From NCBI GenBank assembly GCA_965279065.1, contig OZ257134.1, positions 1,798,001 through 1,862,000 on the forward strand: a stretch of DNA of 64,000 bases, written 5' to 3'. Source of the DNA: JAKAXS01 sp965279065. GTDB taxonomy: Bacteria; Pseudomonadota; Alphaproteobacteria; Rhizobiales; Hyphomicrobiaceae. Below, piece after piece: positions 1-8,058 of this stretch. The position numbers and the translations under genes were made by a program. Below the pieces are notes generated by a model. It searched no databases. It was given only the letters and a program-made list of their open reading frames with translations, and had not been told where the DNA came from. Position 1 is the first letter of the stretch. Each line of letters begins with the position of its first letter.

Positions 1-259
1 CGATCGCCACCGCTGCATCCCGCGCGTAGCGTCCCGCCGAGTAGGCCTCGGCTGCAGGCACGTGGCCGTACAGCAAATGCGGAACGCGTCCCTCGTCCTC
101 GACCGACGGCCGCGCCGTCAGCACGCGCAGTTCGCGGTACACCTGCATGCTATCGGCGTTGATGATGCTGCCGCCGGCCTGCTCCGCCAGCCGCAGCGCC
201 AGCGCCGACTTGCCGCTGGCGGTCGGACCTGCGATGAGGATGGCGCGCTGATCGATCAT
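1..259 (-). CDS. miaA: tRNA dimethylallyltransferase, N-terminal part (cut by window edge)
   Basis: MiaA transfers a dimethylallyl group to A37 of tRNAs that read codons starting with U. Only the first 86 residues are inside the window; the gene runs off the left edge. The reading frame begins MIDQRAILIAGPTASGKSAL, with the P-loop GPTASGKS at residues 11-18. It is followed by the family stretch INADSMQVYRELRVLTARPS and then by LLYGHVPAAEAYSAGRY, which match the start of the substrate-binding region in MiaA. The ATG at 257-259 is chosen because it places the P-loop at the usual distance from the N-terminus. The gene is divergent from serB, with a 42-base gap that must hold both promoters. Confidence 0.93.
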   Translation of the reverse strand, partial: MIDQRAILIAGPTASGKSALALRLAEQAGGSIINADSMQVYRELRVLTARPSVEDEGRVPHLLYGHVPAAEAYSAGRYARDAAVAI

Positions 260-301
260 GCGCAGCCCAATACTGCAATTGCCGCCTCAGCGCGAGGATC
301 A

Positions 302-1198
302 ATGACCGTGCAAGCCATCGTCCTGACCAGCCCGCCCGGCAAGGCCGGCCTGAACGTCGGGTCTGTCGACGCCTTCGCCCTCGGCATCGGCGCCATGGTC
401 GATTGGCTGGCGCCCCACGAAGCCGCGCACCTCGTCCTTCCCCCCGACGCCGACGTTGCCGGCACTATCGTCGACGCCAGGAAGCGTTTCTCGGACAATC
501 CCGTCGACGTGAATGCGATAGCCGCGGTTGCCGATGGCAGCTTGCGCAGACGCCTGCTCGTTGCCGACATGGAATCCACGATTATCCAGCAGGAATGCCT
601 GGATGAGCTGGCCGAGTACGCCGGCGTGCGCGACCGCATCGCCGCCATCACCGAACGCGCCATGCGCGGAGAACTGGATTTCGCGGCCGCGCTGCGCGAA
701 CGCGTCGGCCTGCTGTCGGGTCTCGATGCGCATATCCTGCAGGAAATCTACGACGAGCGCGTCACGCTGATGCCAGGCGCCGCTACGCTCTGCGCCACCA
801 TGCTGGCGAACGGAGCGACGTGCGCACTCGTGTCCGGCGGCTTCAGCTTCTTCACCGAGCGCATCGCGGCACGGTTGGGATTTAATACGCAGCAAGCCAA
901 CCTCCTCGACATTGCCGACGACAAGATCTCCGGCACTGTCGCCGAGCCGATCCTGGGTCGGGAGGCCAAGCGCGCCGCCCTGGAGCGGCTGGCGGTTGAG
1001 AAATCGCTCGACCTCGCTGACACGCTGGCCGTCGGAGACGGCGCCAACGATCTCGACATGTTGGCAGCCGCTGGCTTGGGCGTCGCGTTCCGAGCCAAAC
1101 CCATCGTCGCGGAAAAAGCCGCTGTGTCGATTGTCCACGGCGATCTCACCGCTTTGCTCTACTTGCAGGGCTACCGGCGCGACGAATTCATCCTGTGA
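302..1198 (+). CDS. serB: Phosphoserine phosphatase
   Basis: Cytoplasmic HAD-family enzyme of 298 residues that dephosphorylates O-phosphoserine in the last step of serine synthesis. The reading frame is open from position 62, but the ATG at 302 gives the normal length and lies just outside miaA. About 80 residues of an ACT-like N-terminal region come first. HAD motif I is at residues 89-93 (DMEST), followed by QQECLDELA. Motif II is around VSGGFSFF, and motif III/IV is AVGDGANDLDML. The C-terminus LQGYRRDEFIL is typical of proteobacterial SerB. The second acidic residue of motif I is Glu91 where Asp is the general HAD consensus. The 3' end overlaps the convergent membrane-protein gene by 11 bases. 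Confidence 0.93.
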   Translation: MTVQAIVLTSPPGKAGLNVGSVDAFALGIGAMVDWLAPHEAAHLVLPPDADVAGTIVDARKRFSDNPVDVNAIAAVADGSLRRRLLVADMESTIIQQECLDELAEYAGVRDRIAAITERAMRGELDFAAALRERVGLLSGLDAHILQEIYDERVTLMPGAATLCATMLANGATCALVSGGFSFFTERIAARLGFNTQQANLLDIADDKISGTVAEPILGREAKRAALERLAVEKSLDLADTLAVGDGANDLDMLAAAGLGVAFRAKPIVAEKAAVSIVHGDLTALLYLQGYRRDEFIL

Positions 1199-1880
1199 CG
1201 CGAGCCCATGCGCGGCGCACGGCAACGCGCAGGCGCAACCATTCGAACTGCATGCGCGGCTTCAGGATATCCCAGCGCGACGAAACCCAGCTGCGCGCGG
1301 CGAGCGCCGTCTCGACGATCCCGGGCCACCAGCGCGCCACCGCCTGCTTGGCCTCCACCCGCACCGCCGTCTTGACCATGCGTCCGTAGCGCCAAACCCA
1401 CGTCGCCCGAATCCTGGCGAAGATCGCCTCCTTCCACGGCACGAAGCGATCATAAAGCGCGGCGAACCAGCCAATCTGCATCAGTGCCGGCTTGACCAGA
1501 ATGAAGATGCGCGCGATCAGCGCCGTCGACACGATCTTGGCGGCGATAAACAGCGCCGCCGCCGTGATGAGATAACCATTGGCCACCAGCCAGATCGCCA
1601 CGAACTTCAGCGGGAACAGCAACGACGACGGCAGCGCGATCGCGGCGAGCGCGGCATACGGCGGTAAGCTGGCAATCGCCAGTTCCAGCCGCGCCCAGGG
1701 CCGGAATCGCGCGAGCCGCGCCAGCGCATCGGACAGCGGCCGCCAGCCCCACTCCTCGAACAGCACGAGCAGCGCGGCGACGATTTGCACAAGCGCAATC
1801 AACACCGGGCCTACCACGCGCCAGATCAGCGTGGCAGCCGTCTTGAGCACCTGGACCAGCAGTCGCAAGACGCCATTCAT
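1188..1880 (-). CDS. Membrane protein of unknown function
   Basis: A protein of about 230 residues that I do not recognise. The N-terminal 45 residues form one or two hydrophobic helices. A region around residues 70-115 (PPYAALAAIALPSSLLF to ALFIAAKIVSTALIARIF) holds two further helices. The remaining C-terminal half is rich in Trp and Arg and looks cytoplasmic and basic. It resembles the short uncharacterised membrane proteins common in Rhizobiales. A GTG at 1904 in the same frame would add eight residues; the ATG at 1880 is preferred, but neither start has a convincing ribosome binding site. It is convergent with serB and downstream of the EamA-type transporter on the same strand. Confidence 0.7.
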   Translation of the reverse strand: MNGVLRLLVQVLKTAATLIWRVVGPVLIALVQIVAALLVLFEEWGWRPLSDALARLARFRPWARLELAIASLPPYAALAAIALPSSLLFPLKFVAIWLVANGYLITAAALFIAAKIVSTALIARIFILVKPALMQIGWFAALYDRFVPWKEAIFARIRATWVWRYGRMVKTAVRVEAKQAVARWWPGIVETALAARSWVSSRWDILKPRMQFEWLRLRVAVRRAWARVTG

Positions 1881-1948
1881 GACGGCACCATGCCACGAGT
1901 CCACCGCTTGCTAACATCCGCGCGACATCATGGTTGCCTACGCTGCCA

Positions 1949-2863
1949 CTACGCGGCAGGCGGAACCCGGGCACCGCGCAGCGCCGCGAACTTCGGCCAC
2001 AGCAGATTGAGAGCCAGACCGCTGAGCACCAGCGTCGCGGCCGCAAGCTTCCAGCCGTACAATGGCTCGCCGAGCCACAGGTAGGCCGTCGCCATGCCGA
2101 ACACCGGGACGAGCAATGACATAGGCGCCACCGTCGCGGCGGGATAGCGGCCAAGCAGCCATCCCCACATGGCGTACCCAAACAACGCATTCGCTGCCGA
2201 CTGGTAGAAGACGGCAGCCCATGTGGCGGGAGTCGCATTGGCAAGACCGTCGCGGATGGCCGGCCAGCCCTCCAGGATCAATGACGCCGCCAGTAGCGGC
2301 GGCACCGAGAACAGACTTGCCCACACCACGTAGGCCACCATGTTCACCCCGGGCGTCGAGCGCGCCACGACGTTTCCGCCCGCCCAGCTGAATGCCGCGA
2401 CCAGCGACAGCGCCAATCCGAACGCTGTCGTCGTACCGTCGGTGTGGGCCAGGATGACGCCGACGCCGGAGAACGCCAGCAACAGCGCCAGGATCTGGAA
2501 GGGCCGCACACGCTCACCCGTAAGATAGACGACGAGGCCGATGGTGAAGAACACCTGAAGCTGCATCACCAGCGACGCCAGCCCCGGCGTGATGTGCCCG
2601 TTCATGGCGATGAACATGATGCCGAACTGGCCGAAGCCGATCAGAAAGCCGTAAGCGGCGAGTTTCGACCAGGGCACGTCCGGGCGCTTCAGAAAGAACA
2701 CCGCCGGCAACAACGCGAACATGAACCGCAATGCTGCGAACAGCAGTGGCGGAAGATGGTCGAGGCCGATGCGGATCACGGTGAAATTCGTACCCCATAC
2801 GGCCATGATCGTGACCGCGAGCAGCGCGTCACGCAGCGACAATGTCAGGGGAGCGGGCGTCAT
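1949..2863 (-). CDS. EamA/DMT-family inner-membrane exporter
   Basis: A 304-residue drug/metabolite transporter with ten predicted membrane helices arranged as two EamA repeats (about residues 12-140 and 155-290). The start MTPAPLTLSLRDALLAVTIM, then VWGTNFTVIRIGL, resembles the opening of the O-acetylserine/cysteine exporter branch (EamA/YdeD). The second repeat starts near GLALSLVAAFSWAGGNVVAR and ends with LWLGEPLYGWKLAAATLVLSG, the usual closing GE motif of this family. Substrate cannot be told from sequence; amino acid or amino acid derivative export is a family-based guess. It is followed on the same strand by the membrane protein at 1188-1880 after 68 bases, so the two may be co-transcribed. 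Confidence 0.88.
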   Translation of the reverse strand: MTPAPLTLSLRDALLAVTIMAVWGTNFTVIRIGLDHLPPLLFAALRFMFALLPAVFFLKRPDVPWSKLAAYGFLIGFGQFGIMFIAMNGHITPGLASLVMQLQVFFTIGLVVYLTGERVRPFQILALLLAFSGVGVILAHTDGTTTAFGLALSLVAAFSWAGGNVVARSTPGVNMVAYVVWASLFSVPPLLAASLILEGWPAIRDGLANATPATWAAVFYQSAANALFGYAMWGWLLGRYPAATVAPMSLLVPVFGMATAYLWLGEPLYGWKLAAATLVLSGLALNLLWPKFAALRGARVPPAA

Positions 2864-3243
2864 GACCTGGGGCCGGTGCGCGGCTTGTTCGTTTGAGTGG
2901 GCGCCGCAGGCCTATGTGGAACGGCGCTCGGTGTCCAGCCCGTCCTCGCGATCCTGCTATGCGTCCTCCTCATTGCATGGCCCACCGACTGGCCCGGAAC
3001 CTAAGCTTGGGACCAATGTTCTGTCAGCAGACAAGGACCAATACTGGAGCCGAGCCATGTCGCAACGCGCATGACGCAGTCCTGAGGGTCGTCGCCGCGA
3101 CCGATCCTGCGCCGGCCTTCCTCGACACCCAAGTCTGGAACTCGCTGCCAAGATCGAAACGATGAAAGTGCTGCGCGGCAAAGCCGCGGCCTAGCCGCTC
3201 GCGAATGGGGCCAGACCTCAGGCCTGACCCCGGGGCGCAACGA
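2864..3243. other. Intergenic region, no supported gene
   Basis: About 380 bases between the start of the EamA-type gene and the 3' end of thrS. Short open frames exist on both strands, but none has domain features, a good ribosome binding site or a plausible composition. The only structure I see is an inverted repeat at 3207-3231 next to the thrS stop. The region could contain decayed coding sequence, but I cannot identify any family. Confidence 0.6.
3207..3231 (-). terminator. Inverted repeat downstream of thrS
   Basis: GGGG and CCCC arms (3207-3210, 3228-3231) flank a partly paired core containing the perfect palindrome TCAGGCCTGA at 3218-3227. It begins 12 bases past the thrS stop on the minus strand, where a transcription terminator would sit. 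No T-tract follows, so it may instead be a dispersed palindromic repeat. Confidence 0.35.
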
Positions 3244-5193
3244 TCACGCCCGCTTCAAATCCGGCGGCACCGCTTCGTCCTTGAGCGAGGCGACAGCCTC
3301 GTCCAGCGTCATCACGGTCTGGTCTTGACTGCCGAGACGCCGCATCGACACCTTGCGCTCCTCCGCCTCCCGCTTGCCGACGACCAGCATCACCGGGATC
3401 TTCGTCAGCGAGTGCTCACGCACCTTGTAGTTGATCTTCTCGTTGCGCAGATCGACGTCGACGCGCAGACCGGCCGCCTTCAGAGCTTCGACCACCTGCA
3501 ACGCATAAGCGTCCGCATCCGAGACGATGGTGCACACCATCACCTGCAGCGGCGACAGCCACAGCGGGAAATGGCCCGCGAAGTTTTCGATCAGGATGCC
3601 GGTGAAGCGCTCCAGCGAGCCGAACATGGCGCGGTGGATCATCACCGGCGTCTTCTTGTTGGAGTGCTCGTCGATGTAGAACGCACCCAGTCGCCCCGCC
3701 AGGTTGAAGTCCACCTGCGTGGTGCCGCACTGCCACTCGCGGCCGATGGCGTCCTTGAGCACATATTCCAGCTTGGGCCCGTAGAACGCACCCTCGCCCG
3801 GCTGCAGCGCCGTCTTCACACGGCCGTTCGAACGTTTGGTGACCTCGTCGAGAACGTCCTGCAGCGCCTTCTCCGCCTTGTCCCACAGGTCGTCGGCGCC
3901 GACGCGCTTCTCCGGACGCGTCGACAGCTTGATGAAGATGTCCTCGAAGCCGAAGTCGCCATAGATCGACAACATCAGGTCGTTGATCTTCAGGCACTCG
4001 GCCATGATCTGGTCTTCGGTGCAGAAGATGTGCGCGTCGTCTTGCGTGAAGTGACGCACGCGCATCATGCCGTGCAGCGCTCCGGACGGCTCGTAGCGAT
4101 GTACCTTGCCGAACTCGGCGATCTTCACCGGCAGCTGCTTGTAGCTGGTCAGCCCGTGCTTGAAGATCTGCACGTGCCCGGGGCAGTTCATCGGCTTGCA
4201 GCAGAACACCCGCTCGTCCGGCAGGACCGTGGTGAACATGTTCTCACCGTAGTTCTCCCAGTGGCCCGACAGCTCCCAGAAATGCTTCTCCATCATGTCG
4301 GGCGAGTTCACCTCGACATAACCGGCCTCGATCTGGCGGCGGCGCATGTAGTTGATCAGGTTCTGGAACAACTGCCAGCCCTTGGGGTGCCAGAACACGC
4401 TGCCCGGCGCCTCGTGCTGGAAGTGAAACAGGTCCATCACGCGGCCCACCTCGCGGTGGTCGCGTTTCTCCGCCTCCTCAAGCATCGTGAGGTACTTTTT
4501 CAAGTCCTCTTCATTTGCCCAGGCGGTGCCGTAGATGCGCTGCAGCTGCGGCTTGGTGCTGTCGCCGCGCCAGTAGGCGCCCGCGAACTTCTGCAGCTTG
4601 AACGCCTTGCCGATGTGCCCGGTAGCGGTCATATGCGGGCCGCGGCACAGGTCGAACCACTCGCCCTGCTTGTAGATCTTCAGGTCTTCGCCGGCCGGGA
4701 TCGCATCGACGAGCTCGATCTTGAACTCCTCGCCCTTGTCGCGAAAGACCTGCTTGGCCTTGTCGCGATCCCAGAACTCCTTGGTGAAGGGCGCGTTCTT
4801 CGCGATGATCTCGTGCATCTTCTTTTCGATCTTTGCCAGATCGTCGGGCACGAACGGTTCGGCCTTGTAGAAGTCGTAGAAGAAGCCGTTGTCGATCACC
4901 GGGCCGATGGTCACCTGCGTGCCCGGCCACAACGCCTGCACGGCTTCGGCCATCACATGCGCGGCGTCGTGCCGGATCAGCTCCAGCGCTTCCGGATCGG
5001 TGCGCGATACGAACTTGATTTCGGCGTCAGCCTTGATCGGATCGTTGAGATCAGACAGCACGCCGCCCAGCACCATGGCGACGGTGCGTTTGGCGAGCGA
5101 TGGCGAGATGGATTTGGCGACCTCGAGCCCGGTGGTGCCGGGGGCCATCTGGCGCTTTGCGCCGTCGGGCATGGTCAGGGTAACGTCAGACAT
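3244..5193 (-). CDS. thrS: Threonyl-tRNA synthetase
   Basis: Class II aminoacyl-tRNA synthetase of 649 residues that charges tRNA-Thr and edits mischarged serine. Domains in order: TGS domain (about 1-65, MSDVTLTMPDGAKRQMAPGT), the editing domain with HDAAHVMAEAVQ and the HMTATGHIGKAFKL region, the class II catalytic core (motif 2 around HRYEPSGALHGMMRVRHFTQ with zinc-site CKPMNCPGH upstream), and the C-terminal anticodon-binding domain. The ATG at 5193 is chosen because AAAGGAG lies 7-8 bases upstream; a GTG seven codons earlier would bury this site inside the gene. It is transcribed alone, divergent from the thioesterase gene, with about 140 bases between them. Confidence 0.97.
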   Translation of the reverse strand: MSDVTLTMPDGAKRQMAPGTTGLEVAKSISPSLAKRTVAMVLGGVLSDLNDPIKADAEIKFVSRTDPEALELIRHDAAHVMAEAVQALWPGTQVTIGPVIDNGFFYDFYKAEPFVPDDLAKIEKKMHEIIAKNAPFTKEFWDRDKAKQVFRDKGEEFKIELVDAIPAGEDLKIYKQGEWFDLCRGPHMTATGHIGKAFKLQKFAGAYWRGDSTKPQLQRIYGTAWANEEDLKKYLTMLEEAEKRDHREVGRVMDLFHFQHEAPGSVFWHPKGWQLFQNLINYMRRRQIEAGYVEVNSPDMMEKHFWELSGHWENYGENMFTTVLPDERVFCCKPMNCPGHVQIFKHGLTSYKQLPVKIAEFGKVHRYEPSGALHGMMRVRHFTQDDAHIFCTEDQIMAECLKINDLMLSIYGDFGFEDIFIKLSTRPEKRVGADDLWDKAEKALQDVLDEVTKRSNGRVKTALQPGEGAFYGPKLEYVLKDAIGREWQCGTTQVDFNLAGRLGAFYIDEHSNKKTPVMIHRAMFGSLERFTGILIENFAGHFPLWLSPLQVMVCTIVSDADAYALQVVEALKAAGLRVDVDLRNEKINYKVREHSLTKIPVMLVVGKREAEERKVSMRRLGSQDQTVMTLDEAVASLKDEAVPPDLKRA

Positions 5194-5336
5194 CGTGTCG
5201 CTCCTTTCTCTCACTCACTGCATACCGCGCAGGTAAGAGGAATACGGCCGGGTGCCGGACCGCTCGGCTGGCCAGCTTTTGCACGCCGCGCACCATTCGT
5301 GTCAAGCTCACGGCGGCATAACGAAGAGCCACGTTC

Positions 5337-5828
5337 ATGATCGAAAAGGCACCAGGCGGCTACGGACTCATTCCGCCGCAAGACCTCGCCCGGTTACCCG
5401 GCCTCGAGGTATTGCAAGGCATGCTCGCCGGACGCTATCCCATGCCGCCGATACAGGAAGCTTCCGGCTTCACCTTGGCAGAGATCGAACCGGGCCGAGC
5501 TGTCTTCACGGGCTCGCCGCAGCGGGTCTTCTACAATCCCATCGGGACCGTGCACGCCGGTTGGACGACAACCGTTCTGGACAGCGCCATGGCCTGCGCG
5601 GTGTGGTCCACGCTGGAAGCCGGACTGCTTTTCACCACGATGGAATTCAAGATCTCGCTTGTGCGCCCCGTGACGGTCGAGACGGGGGAAATTCGCGCCG
5701 AGGCAAATCTGCTGAGCCGTGGCAAACGCGCAGCGACCGCCGAGGCACGGATGACGGACCGGGGCGGCAAGCTTCTCGCCCACGCCACGACGACCTGCAT
5801 TATCTATCGCAGCGATCAAGATGGCTGA
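5337..5828 (+). CDS. PaaI-type hotdog-fold thioesterase
   Basis: A 163-residue hotdog-fold protein, likely an acyl-CoA or aryl-CoA thioesterase. The core contains NPIGTVHAGWTTTVLDSAMA, the usual position of the active-site loop and central helix of PaaI/YbgC-like enzymes. It is followed by TTMEFKISLVRPVTVETGEIR and the final strand RGGKLLAHATTTCIIY. The protein is cytoplasmic, with no signal peptide. The substrate is unknown. The start ATG is preceded by GAAGAG. It lies between thrS (divergent) and tRNA-Tyr (convergent), so context adds nothing about its pathway. Confidence 0.88.
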   Translation: MIEKAPGGYGLIPPQDLARLPGLEVLQGMLAGRYPMPPIQEASGFTLAEIEPGRAVFTGSPQRVFYNPIGTVHAGWTTTVLDSAMACAVWSTLEAGLLFTTMEFKISLVRPVTVETGEIRAEANLLSRGKRAATAEARMTDRGGKLLAHATTTCIIYRSDQDG

Positions 5829-5854
5829 AGCGGCGTGCGATGGACACGGGGGAG

Positions 5855-5939
5855 TGGTGGAGAGGGCTGGATTCGAACCAGCGTAGGCGAAGCCAACGGA
5901 TTTACAGTCCGTCCCCTTTAGCCACTCGGGCACCTCTCC
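5855..5939 (-). tRNA. tRNA-Tyr (anticodon GTA)
   Basis: An 85-nucleotide class II tRNA. The acceptor stem pairs GGAGAGG with CCTCTCC, with discriminator A and encoded CCA at 5855-5857. The D-arm GCCCGAGTGG, anticodon loop containing GTA, long variable arm and T-arm GGTTCGAATCC are all recognisable. It is convergent with the thioesterase gene and is driven by the promoter at 6008-6036. Confidence 0.97.
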
Positions 5940-6007
5940 GAGGGTCCACGCGTAACGCAGACCTGAAATAAAAGCGCCCCGTGCTGCCTTGGGCCGGGGC
6001 AAGCGAA

Positions 6008-6036
6008 CTTATGGTGACGGCCCCCTTCAATGTCAA
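6008..6036 (-). promoter_or_regulatory. Sigma-70-type promoter of tRNA-Tyr
   Basis: On the minus strand TTGACA (6031-6036) and CATAAG (6008-6013) are separated by exactly 17 bases. This is the strong housekeeping promoter form of alphaproteobacteria, often seen before stable RNA genes. Transcription should start near 6001, giving a leader of about 60 bases before the tRNA 5' end at 5939. Confidence 0.75.
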
Positions 6037-6095
6037 ACAGAAAAGCGCCACAGTGCGGCCAGTTCCAGCACCCCTAAAAGGATTCGGATCAGCCC

Positions 6096-6911
6096 ATGGC
6101 CGCCCCGCGACCGCCGCGCCCCCATCGCCAGGAAAGAGAACGGAATCGGGCGCTTAAGAAGCAGACCGAGACGCGCCACGGCGACGATGACGGGCCCATC
6201 CGGCTGTTCGGCGCCCACGCCGTGGAGGCGGCCCTGCGCAACCCGGCCCGGCGCCCACTCCGCCTTGTGGTCACCGAGAACGGCGAGTTGCGTCTGCGCG
6301 ATATCATCACCATGCGCGACGTCGTGAAGGAGCGCGCGACACCCCGTGACCTCGATCGCCTGCTTGGCGCCGACACCGTCCACCAGGGTATGATGCTCGA
6401 GGTCGAACCCCTGCCCGAACCGTCTTTCGACGATCTTGCCGAAGCCGCCGCCGCCGGCCGCCCCCTGCTCGCCCTCGACCAGGTCACAGATCCCCACAAC
6501 GTCGGCGCGGTCTTGCGCTCCGCCGCCGTCTTCGGCGCCAGTGGGCTGATCATGACCCGCCGCCACAGCCCGCCGCTGAACGGCACGCTTGCGAAATCCG
6601 CCTCGGGTGCCCTCGAACTCGTGCCCATTCACCTCGCCCAGAACCTCGCGCGCGCCCTCGAGGCCTTGAAGGAGCGCGGCCTGACGCTCTTGGGTCTCGA
6701 CGGGGAGGCTTCAGGCGCCATCGAAGACGAAAGCTTCCAGTCGCCCACGGTGCTGGTTCTGGGCGCAGAGGGCAAGGGCCTGCGCCAACTGACGCGTGAC
6801 GTCTGCAACCGCCTCGTCAAGATCACCGCCAGCGGCCCGCTCGCCAGCCTCAACGTTTCGAACGCCGCTGCCGTCGCCCTGCACGTCGCGGCCCTGCGAG
6901 CGCGGAAATGA
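6096..6911 (+). CDS. rlmB: 23S rRNA (guanosine-2'-O)-methyltransferase, RlmB/TrmH family
   Basis: SPOUT-class methyltransferase of 271 residues, likely 2'-O-methylating G2251 of 23S rRNA. The first 30 residues are a basic tail (PRPPRPHRQERERNRAL). The RNA 2'-O-ribose methyltransferase substrate-binding domain follows (about 36-105, RLFGAHAVEAALRN). The SpoU methylase domain has ALDQVTDPHNVGAVLRSAAV, LVLGAEGKGLRQLTRDVC and the closing motif SLNVSNAAAVALHVAAL, which form the trefoil knot and cofactor site. A purine-rich AAAAGGA lies rather far upstream. A tRNA 2'-O-methylation role is the alternative for this superfamily, but the length and N-terminal domain favour RlmB. Confidence 0.9.
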   Translation: MAAPRPPRPHRQERERNRALKKQTETRHGDDDGPIRLFGAHAVEAALRNPARRPLRLVVTENGELRLRDIITMRDVVKERATPRDLDRLLGADTVHQGMMLEVEPLPEPSFDDLAEAAAAGRPLLALDQVTDPHNVGAVLRSAAVFGASGLIMTRRHSPPLNGTLAKSASGALELVPIHLAQNLARALEALKERGLTLLGLDGEASGAIEDESFQSPTVLVLGAEGKGLRQLTRDVCNRLVKITASGPLASLNVSNAAAVALHVAALRARK

Positions 6912-6933
6912 GCTGCCCCCGGGTGAAAATGAA

Positions 6934-6961
6934 AAGAGCGACAGGTTGCTGCCTGTCGCTC
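6934..6961 (-). terminator. Rho-independent terminator for the gene at 6990-7313
   Basis: A perfect 11-base-pair stem (AGAGCGACAGG / CCTGTCGCTCT) with a six-base loop. Read on the minus strand it is followed directly by CTTTTCATTTTC, so it should end transcription of the small exported-protein gene. It could also serve rlmB on the other strand, though no T-run follows there. Confidence 0.75.
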
Positions 6962-6989
6962 TGAAATTCAAATCCCTAACCTACGAAAC

Positions 6990-7313
6990 CTAGTCGCAAA
7001 CCGTACGCCGCCAGCACGTATAGCGGCCACGGCGGCAGACCTCTTCGCCCCACTGGTTTTCGTAGCAGCCACCGCCCCGGTAACCACATTCCTCGGGCCC
7101 CGGATAGCAGCGATCGTCATAGTCGTAATGATCGTGGGCGCGGGCATCGGCAGCCGCTCCGAGAATGCCAAGCCCGATGATGCCGGCCGCGACGCCGGCG
7201 GCAACACCGCGCCCGCGGCTGCCAGCTTCGGCCTGCGTCGCCGAAGCGGCCGCTATACCGAATACAAACGTCAGCGCAAGCAGGGCGCTCATCAATTTCT
7301 TCATTGGTGTCAT
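6990..7313 (-). CDS. Small exported cysteine-rich protein with glycine-rich segment
   Basis: A 107-residue protein that I cannot assign to a family. A signal peptide covers about residues 1-27 (hydrophobic core LMSALLALTFVFGIAAAS, cleavage near QAEA-GS). A glycine/alanine zipper-like segment (GVAAGVAAGIIGLGILGAA) comes next. The C-terminal half is rich in Tyr, Gly, Arg and Cys, with at least six cysteines (CYPGPEECGY, GGCYEN, VCRRGRYTC), suggesting a disulfide-bonded periplasmic or surface domain. The ATG at 7313 is used because GGGGGAG lies 4-5 bases upstream; a GTG one codon earlier is too close. It has its own terminator at 6934-6961. Confidence 0.72.
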   Translation of the reverse strand: MTPMKKLMSALLALTFVFGIAAASATQAEAGSRGRGVAAGVAAGIIGLGILGAAADARAHDHYDYDDRCYPGPEECGYRGGGCYENQWGEEVCRRGRYTCWRRTVCD

Positions 7314-7479
7314 CACTCTCCCCCTAAGTTGGGATCATCTCCGCCTCACCAGCCCGCACCGGAATCGACACGGAGCAGCGCGTGCCATGCCGTATAGCAT
7401 GGCAGATGAATAAGGCGTGAACGCGGATGAATTTCAGCAGCTTAGCGGCAAAAACCGGGCAAGCACGCAAGGCGGCGTG

Positions 7480-7806
7480 TCACCAGTCGCCAAGGTAGTG
7501 CCGGTAGCCATCGCGGGCATGATATTCGCGGTTGCGATAGCCATCCACAGGATGGCCCCAAGCCGGATTGTACTGCGGATAATGAAACCGCTGCAGGGCG
7601 GCGCGCTTGCGCCAGCGCAGATAGCGCGCCGACTGCCACTGCCCCGAGTTGTAGTAGGGGTAGTAGCCACGATGGCCGGGACGATAGAAGTAAGGATCAT
7701 GAATGCCGTCGCCGCGGTCCCAACCGAACGCCTGAGCGCTCTGCGGTGACACGGCCCAGCCAAGCAAGCCGGCGAAAGCGAAACCCAATAAGGCGAACCG
7801 GCGCAT
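7480..7806 (-). CDS. Small exported Tyr/Arg-rich protein
   Basis: A 108-residue protein of unknown function. A signal peptide is evident: MRRFALLGFAFAGLLGWAV followed by SPQSAQA and a likely cleavage after AQA. The mature part is rich in Tyr, Trp, His and Arg (HDPYFYRPGHRGYYPYYNSG, then YLRWRKRAALQRFHYPQYNP) and has no cysteine. Such compositions occur in many small rhizobial secreted proteins with no known role. It is on the same strand as the cysteine-rich exported protein at 6990-7313 but 166 bases upstream of it, with a 7-bp hairpin (7384-7403) in between, so separate transcription is likely. Confidence 0.68.
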   Translation of the reverse strand: MRRFALLGFAFAGLLGWAVSPQSAQAFGWDRGDGIHDPYFYRPGHRGYYPYYNSGQWQSARYLRWRKRAALQRFHYPQYNPAWGHPVDGYRNREYHARDGYRHYLGDW

Positions 7807-7983
7807 TCTCTGCCTCCGCAGTTTGTCGCTGAAACCTAAGCGATTCGGCTAATTTTTACAGACCGCGCTTGAACATTTGCTTAAGTCCGTTGCCCGGAAA
7901 CATCGCCGCGCCGGCCGCCGGGGGCTTTGCTTGGCGGCGGCTTTGCCATACACATGCCGGCGACGCGCGCACACGCCGTCATC

Positions 7984-8058
7984 GCCGGCTTAGCTCAGCG
8001 GTAGAGCAGCGGTTTTGTAAACCGAAGGTCGGGAGTTCAATCCTCTCAGCCGGCACCA
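7984..8058 (+). tRNA. tRNA-Thr (anticodon TGT)
   Basis: A 75-nucleotide tRNA. The acceptor stem pairs GCCGGCT (7984-7990) with AGCCGGC (8048-8054), with discriminator A and encoded CCA at 8056-8058. The D-arm TAGCTCAGCGGTAGAGCA, anticodon loop with TGT between CGGTT and AACCG, and T-arm GGGAGTTCAATCCTC are clear. Confidence 0.97.

Noticed and set aside
2893..3240. Several short open frames in the gap upstream of the thrS end
   Set aside because: No ribosome binding sites, no domain signal and overlapping frames on both strands; I cannot support any as a gene or as a transposase fragment.
3205..5340. Long open frame (711 codons) on the plus strand opposite thrS
   Set aside because: It is the antisense shadow of thrS in high-GC DNA; the translation is rich in Arg, His and Leu with no domain, while the minus strand encodes a full threonyl-tRNA synthetase.
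7384..7403. Hairpin GCCATGC-CGTATA-GCATGGC as terminator for the 7480-7806 gene
   Set aside because: The stem is only seven base pairs and there is no T-tract on either strand, so I did not call it as a terminator.
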